From Deltaproteobacteria bacterium CG07_land_8_20_14_0_80_60_11 (lineage in GTDB: Bacteria; Desulfobacterota; Desulfobaccia; Desulfobaccales; 0-14-0-80-60-11), in NCBI GenBank assembly GCA_002779455.1, contig PEWM01000187.1:1-10401 (forward strand): a stretch of 10,401 bases of DNA, written 5' to 3'. The translations under genes and the position numbers were made by a program. The notes beneath the pieces were generated by a model. It saw only the letters and a program-made list of their open reading frames with translations. It was not told where the DNA came from and did not search any database. Positions 5,710-10,401 of this stretch are shown piece after piece. How positions within the stretch are numbered: position 1 is the stretch's first letter; each line of letters begins with the position of its first letter.

Positions 5710-6697
5710 GGAGAATGACCGCTTCCGCCGGCATCCCCGGCTTCAAGTCGTAGTTGAGGTTTTGCGCCCGGATCTTGCAGCGATAGACCAGGGTCACCCG
5801 TTCTTTGTAGGTTTCCACCGTCTTGGGGGTGAACTCTGCCTTGGAGCTGATGAATGACACCCAGGCCGGGTACTTCTTGCCCGGGTAGGTGTCGGTGGTG
5901 ACGAAGGCCTTCATGCCGAACTTGACCCTGGCCAGGTCGGTTGCCGGGATATACCCCTGAAAATAGATATTATCCATATCTCCCACGGTGAGCACCGGCG
6001 CGCCGATGGCCGCGGTCATGCCGGGTTCCATGGGGCGCACCAGCACCACGCCGTTCACCGGGGAGGTGATGGCGCCGTATCCCAGCCGGGTGAGGGCCAA
6101 CTCCAGGCTGGCCTGGGCCTCCTTGAAGTCGCCCCGGGCCTTGTCAATGTCCTCCACCCGGAAGCCCTCCTTCCGCAGGCTGTATTCCGCCTGGGCGCTC
6201 TGGTGATTTTCCTTGGACATGAGGTAGTCGGCCTCGAATCTGTCCCGGGTGATGCCGGGCACTACCTTTCTTTTATAGAGGTTGTCGTACCGTTCATAAT
6301 CCAGCTTCTTGTTTATCAGGTCGGCCCTGGTCTTACCCACCTGGGCCTCGGCTTCCTTGATCTCCTGGGACCGGTAGCCGGCCTCGTACTTGGCCAGGTT
6401 GGCCTTAGCCGCCGCCAGGGCGGCCCGGGCCCGATCCACCTCATCTTTGAGGTCCTTGGCCTCCAGGCCGGCCACGGCCTGGTTCATGGAGACCCAGTCG
6501 CCCTCCTGGAAAAAGATGTATTGAATGAGGCCGGAAACCTTGAAAGACAGGTCGGTCTCGGTGGCCTCCAGGTGCCCTTCCAGGCGCAGGGTATTGTTGG
6601 GCTGCCGGGTTTCCCACCATACCAGCCAGTAGGCCAGCCCCCCGGCCACCAGCCCTGCGACCAGGATGATCGGAATAAATCGCCGGGGGTTTCTCAT
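5675..6697 (-). CDS. HlyD/YbhG-family periplasmic adaptor (membrane fusion protein)
   Basis: The start is ATG 6697 with GGAGG 4 bases upstream. The 340-residue protein has an N-terminal membrane anchor (about residues 8-27, IPIILVAGLVAGGLAYWLVW), a first half-lipoyl segment (LRLEGHLEATETDLSFKVSGLI, FFQEGDWV), a long alanine/glutamate/lysine-rich coiled coil (about 78-200), the second half-lipoyl segment (ITSPVNGVVLVRPMEPGMTAAIGAPVLTVGD) and beta-barrel domains ending GMPAEAVILLD. Adaptors of this type bridge an inner-membrane exporter to an outer-membrane TolC-like channel. The overlap with the ABC ATPase gene shows they form one transcript, as ybhG and ybhF do. The permeases and the outer-membrane partner are not in the window. 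Length and layout fit the family well. Confidence 0.92.
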   Translation of the reverse strand: MRNPRRFIPIILVAGLVAGGLAYWLVWWETRQPNNTLRLEGHLEATETDLSFKVSGLIQYIFFQEGDWVSMNQAVAGLEAKDLKDEVDRARAALAAAKANLAKYEAGYRSQEIKEAEAQVGKTRADLINKKLDYERYDNLYKRKVVPGITRDRFEADYLMSKENHQSAQAEYSLRKEGFRVEDIDKARGDFKEAQASLELALTRLGYGAITSPVNGVVLVRPMEPGMTAAIGAPVLTVGDMDNIYFQGYIPATDLARVKFGMKAFVTTDTYPGKKYPAWVSFISSKAEFTPKTVETYKERVTLVYRCKIRAQNLNYDLKPGMPAEAVILLDSQPADQPKP

Positions 6698-6760
6698 CGG
6701 TCCTCCACGTCGGCCAGGGACAATACTGCTAAAATTTCCGGCCTGAACTGGGCCGCTTCT

Positions 6761-6789
6761 ATTTTACCGGGAAAAGCGCGGCAAGGCAA
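6761..6789 (-). promoter_or_regulatory. Predicted sigma-70 promoter for the adaptor/ABC operon
   Basis: TTGCCT (6789-6784), a 17-base spacer and TAAAAT (6766-6761) make a plausible promoter on the minus strand. A transcript starting near 6754 would have a leader of nearly 60 bases with the GGAGG site before ATG 6697. The rest of the 265-base divergent spacer (6698-6962) shows no other clear element; I could not pick a convincing promoter for the plus-strand gene. Confidence 0.45.
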
Positions 6790-6962
6790 AGGGATACTCA
6801 AGGGGATGAGATGATTATCAGGCTTTGCGAACCCTGAAATCAGGAGAACTACCGATAGACCGGACTTTCTTTCCAGATTATAAATCAATGCAACAGCATG
6901 GATTGCTCCAGAGTTTGACTCTGTTCAAAAGGATTGCACATTAAATTTTAAGAGGCATCGAA

Positions 6963-7553
6963 ATGAAAAAGAATCTACCAAAATTTATGGTTATGCTGGC
7001 CCTGGCGGCAGTGATTTGCCTCCCCGGCATGGTCATGGCCTGGACCTTACCTGGAGCATTTTATGAAAACGGTGTTGATCCCAATGGGGTTAGCCATGGC
7101 CAATTTGACAAAATTGACGTCTTCATGATGGATGGGACGACTTTTGACGCCCCTTTCATCCAAAATGCCGGCATAGCAAGCGCCGGGTGGATTTCCACCT
7201 TGATCAACCCCCACTATAGCCTGTCGACGGGGTCGTCGCCCACCAGTCTCTTGGGTCCTTTTACCGTTGAACTCCCCAATCCATCAACTACCCCTCACGT
7301 GCTTGATTACTTCGTGTATCTTGGTAATACCTTGTTATATTCCCAACGCATAACGTGGAATGGGACAGGTTCGGGTGCCACTTACAACGGCTGGTCCTTC
7401 CCCATCTTGCCCAGTGATGGGTCGACCTATACCTATGATGGAACCAGCGGCACCTATGACCGTAATGTCCCCATTCCTGCCAGCGTGATGCTGCTGGGCA
7501 GCGGGTTGGTGGGCCTGGTCCTCCTGCGCCGCAGGCAACGCCGGGGAGCCTGA
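6963..7553 (+). CDS. VPLPA-CTERM sorting domain exoprotein
   Basis: The start is ATG 6963, with AAGAGG 7 bases upstream. The 196-residue product has a signal peptide (MKKNLPKFMVMLALAAVICL..., likely cut after VMA near residue 26), a mature part rich in Thr, Ser, Tyr, Asn and Gly, and a C-terminal sorting signal: VPIPASVMLLGSGLVGLVLL followed by RRRQRR. That tripartite signal (VPxPA motif, hydrophobic helix, basic tail) is the VPLPA variant of PEP-CTERM, normally recognised and cut by an exosortase, with the protein released or placed on the surface, often in species that make exopolysaccharide. The mature region (about 27-168) shows no domain I recognise. It is the only plus-strand gene here, divergent from the exporter operon and convergent with the stress-protein gene (15-base gap). 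No exosortase gene is in the window. Confidence 0.85.
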   Translation: MKKNLPKFMVMLALAAVICLPGMVMAWTLPGAFYENGVDPNGVSHGQFDKIDVFMMDGTTFDAPFIQNAGIASAGWISTLINPHYSLSTGSSPTSLLGPFTVELPNPSTTPHVLDYFVYLGNTLLYSQRITWNGTGSGATYNGWSFPILPSDGSTYTYDGTSGTYDRNVPIPASVMLLGSGLVGLVLLRRRQRRGA

Positions 7554-7568
7554 CCTCAATCCATCCCT

Positions 7569-8018
7569 TCAGTCCTGCCTGGGGCTGACCACCAGGACCG
7601 GCAGGTCGGAGGCCTCCAGGATGCGCTCGGTCACCGAGCCCAGAAGCGACCGCCGGTGCCTTTTTCTGCCAATCTTGCCCATGACGATCAACCCGGCCTG
7701 CTGCCGGATGGCTTCATCCAGGATGATTTCGTCGGGCATGCCGGTCTGGATGTCCACCCGGGCGGCGACCCCCTGCTGCTTGGCCTCCTGGCTCAGGGAC
7801 AGGAGCAGCTTCATGCCGGACTCCTGCATCTCGTGCATGAGGTGGGGACGTTCCCGGCCGGACAGGCGGACTATTTCGTCCAGGGCCGAGACATCCACTA
7901 CGTAAAGCAAAATGACTCCGGCCGCGAAGGCCCTGGCCGCCTCCAGCGCCAGGCGGTGGGCCGCGAGCGATGCCTCCGAGCCGTCCACGGGTACCAGAAT
8001 TTTGGTGATTGGCGCCAC
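7569..8018 (-). CDS. Universal stress protein, ATP-binding UspA type
   Basis: I choose GTG 8018, because AAGGAGG lies 5 bases upstream and the domain begins at once (VAPITKILVPVDGSE). A longer frame to GTG 8099 would add 27 residues encoded by a short tandem repeat and has no ribosome site. The 149-residue protein is one Usp domain: early ILVPVDGS with the nucleotide-binding Asp12, a central LLYVVDV strand, and the ATP signature G-x2-G-x9-G-S in MGKIGRKRHRRSLLGSVT (about 113-130), ending LPVLVVSP. Members with this signature bind ATP and help in survival under energy or redox stress. The gene follows the ATPase subunit D gene on the same strand, about 112 bases away, and may be read with it. 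No DNA-binding or membrane part is present. The family is secure, the specific role unknown. Confidence 0.93.
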   Translation of the reverse strand: MAPITKILVPVDGSEASLAAHRLALEAARAFAAGVILLYVVDVSALDEIVRLSGRERPHLMHEMQESGMKLLLSLSQEAKQQGVAARVDIQTGMPDEIILDEAIRQQAGLIVMGKIGRKRHRRSLLGSVTERILEASDLPVLVVSPRQD

Positions 8019-8040
8019 CCTGCCCTCCTTGGTTCGTTGC

Positions 8041-8061
8041 CGGTTTTCGGTTTTCGGTTTT
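8041..8061. repeat. Heptamer tandem array (CGGTTTT)3
   Basis: Three perfect head-to-tail copies of the 7-mer CGGTTTT lie in the spacer between the stress-protein gene and atpD. A related array, CGGTTTY, occurs at 10280-10314. Confidence 0.85.
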
Positions 8062-8096
8062 ATGCCTTCTGTTGTATCAATCGAATTTTTTCTGGC

Positions 8097-8138
8097 CACT
8101 GCTCACTGCTTACTGCTCACTGCTCACTGCTTACTGCT
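8097..8138. repeat. Heptamer tandem array (YACTGCT)6 overlapping the atpD stop
   Basis: Six head-to-tail 7-mers read CACTGCT, CACTGCT, TACTGCT and the same three again, so a 21-base unit is repeated exactly (8097-8117 and 8118-8138). The last copy supplies the atpD stop codon and last residues (KQ-stop). It pairs with a nearby CGGTTTT array, as at the other end of the ATPase operon. Confidence 0.9.
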
Positions 8139-8754
8139 TCGCCTTCCGCGCCTTGACCCGCTTCAGGTGAAACAGCCCTTCCCGTTCCCGTTCTTCCAGA
8201 GCGCCTTCCAGATAGTGGATGGTCTCCTGGTAAGTGGGAATGATCATATAATTCAAGGCGTTGGTGCGCCGGATGGTACGCTTCAGCTCCTCGGCCAAAC
8301 GCCACAGGATGGCCTCCACCTCCGCCAGTTCGGCGATGGGGCCCAGGGCCTCCCGGACGGCCGCCTGGCACTCGTCCAGGACGCTGACGGTGCCCCCGAA
8401 ACTTATGTGGGGCCGCTGGTCCCCGGGCCGGAATTCCACCACCGGCATGGGCATACCTAAAAACCCCCGGTCTTTGAGCACCACCCGGTCCTCGCCTCTG
8501 ACGCCCAGGGCGGCCCGGGCCACGGCCTCGCGGCCCTGGGAGAGCAGGCTCTCCACCAGGTGACCGTAGGCGGCGTTGAGGGCCTGCTCCACCCGGCGCC
8601 GGAAGATGGCCGCCTGCCCCTGGAGCCGCAGCAACTCCCCCAACAGCAGGTCGCGTTTTTCCTCCAGGAAGGTGACAGCCTCACTGGCCAGGAGATGCTC
8701 GGCCTTGATCTTTAAGAGATTTCCCTTGGTAGCGGGAAGCGGTAATCGAGCCAC
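8131..8754 (-). CDS. atpD: V/A-type ATPase subunit D
   Basis: The start is GTG 8754, with GAGGGA 6 bases upstream. The 207-residue protein is the central stalk subunit D of a V/A-type rotary ATPase, which turns inside the A3B3 head and couples ATP hydrolysis or synthesis to ion movement through the membrane ring. It shows the family's shape: an N-terminal LPATKGNLLKIKAEHLLASE followed by KRDLLLGELLRL in a long helix, a less conserved middle, and a C-terminal helix with RRTNALNYMIIPTYQETIHYL, the most typical motif of the family. It is not the catalytic beta subunit that carries the name atpD in F-type systems. It follows the subunit B gene, as in the usual A-B-D order, but with a 146-base gap filled by repeats. 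The C-terminus ends in a basic KARKAKQ coded partly by a tandem repeat. Confidence 0.95.
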   Translation of the reverse strand: MARLPLPATKGNLLKIKAEHLLASEAVTFLEEKRDLLLGELLRLQGQAAIFRRRVEQALNAAYGHLVESLLSQGREAVARAALGVRGEDRVVLKDRGFLGMPMPVVEFRPGDQRPHISFGGTVSVLDECQAAVREALGPIAELAEVEAILWRLAEELKRTIRRTNALNYMIIPTYQETIHYLEGALEEREREGLFHLKRVKARKAKQ

Positions 8755-8770
8755 GGTTAATCCCTCTGTG

Positions 8771-8796
8771 GTAGGGGCGCACCGGCGCCGGCGCCC
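8771..8796. repeat. Single REP-like GTAGGGGCG hairpin
   Basis: After GTAG, the sequence GGGCGC (8775-8780) pairs with GCGCCC (8791-8796); the 10-base loop contains the palindrome GGCGCC. It looks like a half unit of the larger element at 8833-8892 and lies in the gap between atpB and atpD. Confidence 0.6.
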
Positions 8797-8832
8797 TCTG
8801 ATACCAAGTCGCAGATAAACAGCAATTTTTCT

Positions 8833-8892
8833 GTAGGGGCGGACCTATGTGTCCGCCCTTGATTCAGGGCGCACACGCAGGTGCGCCCCTAC
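8833..8892. repeat. REP-like twin-hairpin element with GTAGGGGCG terminal inverted repeats
   Basis: Outer 9-base inverted repeats GTAGGGGCG (8833-8841) and CGCCCCTAC (8884-8892) enclose two perfect 8-bp hairpins: GGGCGGAC/GTCCGCCC (8837-8858) and GGGCGCAC/GTGCGCCC (8867-8888), each with a 6-base loop. The two are joined by TTGATTCA. Such elements are dispersed, non-coding, and may stabilise mRNA or be moved by REP-associated transposases. Lying in the atpB-atpD gap, it may change relative expression of the two subunits. Confidence 0.75.
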
Positions 8893-8900
8893 GATAATCC

Positions 8901-10322
8901 CTATCCCCTTTCCCCAAATTTCTCAATCTCCTCCTCCGTTACCCGGGTGAGGTCGCCCCGGGGCAGTTCCTTGAGGATCCGCCAGGCCAGGTCCAGGGTC
9001 TGGGTGATGGACCGGTTTTCATCCGGCCGCTGGCGCAGGAATTTTTCTTCAAAGGCCCGGCCGAAATTGAGCACCTGGCGGTCCCCCGTAGACAGGCTGT
9101 CCTCCCCGATGATGGCCGCCAGGGACTGGATGCGCCGGGCGCGGTCATAGGCGGCATAGAGTTGCGAAGACACGTGGCCGTGGTCTTCCCGGGTGCGGCC
9201 GGCGCCGATGCCGTCGCTCATCAGCCGGGAAAGTGACGGCAGCACGTTGATGGGCGGATAAATGCCCCGCTGGTGCAGGCCCCGGTCCAACACGATCTGG
9301 CCTTCGGTGATGTAGCCGGTGAGGTCCGGGATGGGGTGGGTGATGTCGTCGTTGGGCATGGTGAGCATGGGCAACTGGGTGATGGAGCCGCGCCGGCCCT
9401 CGATCTTGCCGGCCCGCTCGAAGATGGACGCGAGATCGCTGTACAGGTACCCGGGGTAGCCCTTGCGGCTGGGCACCTCGCCCTTGGAACTGGCCACCTC
9501 TCGCAGGGCCTCGCAGTAGTTGGTCATGTCCGTCAGGATGGCCAGGACGTGGTGGTCCCGGTCAAAGGCGAGGAACTCCGCCACGGTCAGGGCCAGGCGG
9601 GGGGTGACGAGGCGCTCGATGGCCGGGTCGTCCGCCAGGTTGAGGAACATAACCACGTTGTTGAGCACGCCGCTGGCCTCGAAGGACTGGCGGAAGATAT
9701 TGGCCACGTCGTGCTGCACCCCCATGGCCGCAAAGACGATGGCGAAGCGCCCCTCTTCCCCCGGGAGCCGGGCCTGGCGCACGATCTGGGCCGCCAGCTC
9801 GTGGTGCGGCAGGCCGCTCATGGCGAAGATGGGAAGCTTCTGCCCCCTTACCAGGGTGTTCATGCCGTCGATGGCCGAGATCCCCGTCTGGATGAACTCC
9901 TGGGGATAGGTCCGGGCCGTGGGGTTGATGGGCTGGCCGTTGATGTCGCGGCTGGCCTCCGCCACCGGCAGGGGGCCGCCGTCCAGGGGCTGGCCCATGC
10001 CGTTGAAGATCCGCCCCAAAAGGTCCGTGGACACCGGCGCCGTCAACGGGCTGCCGGTGAAGCGCACCCGGGTTTCTTGTAAGGAGAGGCCGACGGTTTT
10101 GCCAAAAAGCTCAATCACCGCCTCGTCCCGGCCCACGGCCAGGACCCGGCCGGTCTGCCGGGAGCCGTCCGGGGCGGTGACCTCAACACTTTCGTCAAAA
10201 CCCACCCCCCTGACCCCCGTAACCACCAAAAGCGGCCCGGTGATGGACTTGAGGCCCAGGTACTCCCGGCCTGAGAGATCGGTTTCCAGTTTCCGGTTTC
10301 CGGTTTTCGGTTGATCGTTCAT
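8901..10322 (-). CDS. atpB: V/A-type ATPase subunit B
   Basis: The start is ATG 10322, with only a weak GAG site upstream; no later ATG or GTG fits before the conserved region. The 473-residue protein is the non-catalytic regulatory nucleotide-binding subunit of the A3B3 head. Recognised features are the N-terminal beta barrel (ITGPLLVVTGVRGVGFDESVEV), LLGRIFNGMGQPLDGGP, the B-type replacement of the P-loop by MSGLPHHELAAQIVRQ, the stretch FLNLADDPAIERLVTPRLAL, LTDMTNYCEALREV with KGYPGYLYSDLASIFERAG, and the C-terminal INVLPSLSRLMSDGIGAG. The missing GxxxxGKT is normal for this subunit. Residues 4-15 (QPKTGNRKLETD) are coded by a heptamer DNA repeat and are not a family feature. The catalytic subunit A gene should lie just upstream, beyond the window. 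It is an intact, ordinary member apart from its N-terminus. Confidence 0.97.
   Translation of the reverse strand: MNDQPKTGNRKLETDLSGREYLGLKSITGPLLVVTGVRGVGFDESVEVTAPDGSRQTGRVLAVGRDEAVIELFGKTVGLSLQETRVRFTGSPLTAPVSTDLLGRIFNGMGQPLDGGPLPVAEASRDINGQPINPTARTYPQEFIQTGISAIDGMNTLVRGQKLPIFAMSGLPHHELAAQIVRQARLPGEEGRFAIVFAAMGVQHDVANIFRQSFEASGVLNNVVMFLNLADDPAIERLVTPRLALTVAEFLAFDRDHHVLAILTDMTNYCEALREVASSKGEVPSRKGYPGYLYSDLASIFERAGKIEGRRGSITQLPMLTMPNDDITHPIPDLTGYITEGQIVLDRGLHQRGIYPPINVLPSLSRLMSDGIGAGRTREDHGHVSSQLYAAYDRARRIQSLAAIIGEDSLSTGDRQVLNFGRAFEEKFLRQRPDENRSITQTLDLAWRILKELPRGDLTRVTEEEIEKFGERG
10280..10314. repeat. Heptamer tandem array (CGGTTTY)5 inside the 5' end of atpB
   Basis: Five degenerate 7-mers (CGGTTTC, CAGTTTC, CGGTTTC, CGGTTTT, CGGTTGA) run head to tail. 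They are translated as part of the AtpB N-terminus on the other strand. The consensus matches the array at 8041-8061. Confidence 0.8.
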
Positions 10323-10341
10323 GGTTCTCGGTGAGATAGCT

Positions 10342-10369
10342 GTCAGCCTTCAGCAGTCAGCAGTCAGCA
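10342..10369. repeat. Heptamer tandem array (GTCAGCA)4 upstream of atpB
   Basis: Four 7-mers (GTCAGCC, TTCAGCA, GTCAGCA, GTCAGCA) lie just upstream of the atpB start. The unit differs by one base from the reverse complement of a rotated CACTGCT unit at 8097-8138. Confidence 0.75.
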
Positions 10370-10401
10370 AAAGCTAATGATTGGTGCCGGGAATCGCCCT
10401 G

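Noticed and set aside
6694..6888. Minus-strand 64-codon frame overlapping the adaptor start by ATGA
   Set aside because: The overlap is typical of coupled genes, but the TTG start lacks a ribosome site, the product is not recognisable and the predicted adaptor promoter lies inside it. Probably chance.
6915..6947. TTGACT as a -35 box for the VPLPA-CTERM gene
   Set aside because: No good -10 box lies at 16-18 bases, and transcription would start almost at the ribosome site.
6800..6962. Second riboswitch upstream of the VPLPA-CTERM gene
   Set aside because: Some purine-rich pieces look similar, but the GEMM core and pairing are absent.
8097..8138. CRISPR array
   Set aside because: The units are contiguous 7-mers without spacers, so this is a simple tandem repeat.
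10374..10401. End of the subunit A gene
   Set aside because: One frame would end RAIPGTNH-stop, but two other frames are open too, and eight residues are too few to identify it.

Overview
The window reads as a chromosomal segment of a GC-rich Gram-negative anaerobe, most likely a member of the Desulfobacterota (old Deltaproteobacteria). This rests on the combination of a VPLPA/PEP-CTERM-type exoprotein, HAF-repeat secreted proteins, a GEMM-class cyclic dinucleotide riboswitch, a bacterial V/A-type ATPase and REP-like GTAGGGGCG hairpins. No single gene proves the taxonomy. Nearly all genes lie on the minus strand; only the exoprotein at 6963-7553 is on the plus strand.

Layout from left to right. 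1-1231 (-) is the 5' part of a secreted HAF-repeat protein; a one-base frameshift near 889-890 splits it and it runs off the window. 1404-1724 (-) is a short, apparently truncated secreted repeat protein. It is preceded by a long leader holding a GEMM-I aptamer (about 1936-2010), an overlapping intrinsic terminator (1911-1944) and a strong promoter (2024-2053). 2298-2501, 2702-3160 and 3178-3375 (-) are a four-cysteine mini-protein, a flavin reductase-like protein and a second four-cysteine mini-protein. 3486-4517 (-) is thiL. 4753-5709 and 5675-6697 (-) overlap and encode a YbhF-like ABC ATPase and a YbhG/HlyD-like adaptor; no permease gene lies in the window. 6963-7553 (+) is the VPLPA-CTERM protein. 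7569-8018 (-) is a universal stress protein. 8131-8754 and 8901-10322 (-) are subunits D and B of a V/A-type ATPase.

Functional reading. The left part looks like cyclic-dinucleotide-responsive surface or extracellular protein expression: binding should favour the aptamer over the terminator and switch the operon on. Both genes it could drive appear damaged (one short, one frameshifted), so the control element may have outlived its target, or the frameshift may be an assembly error. The centre holds housekeeping thiamine metabolism and half of an exporter. The right part is the ATPase operon, with REP-like hairpins and short heptamer tandem arrays in its gene junctions.

The most interesting points are the riboswitch, with an apparent compensatory base-pair swap next to the ligand site; the pair of CxxCxxW four-cysteine mini-proteins flanking a flavin reductase; the ABC ATPase with alanine in place of the H-loop histidine and no permease beside it; and the twice-seen pairing of CGGTTTY and GTSAGCA heptamer arrays, one of which is translated as the AtpB N-terminus.
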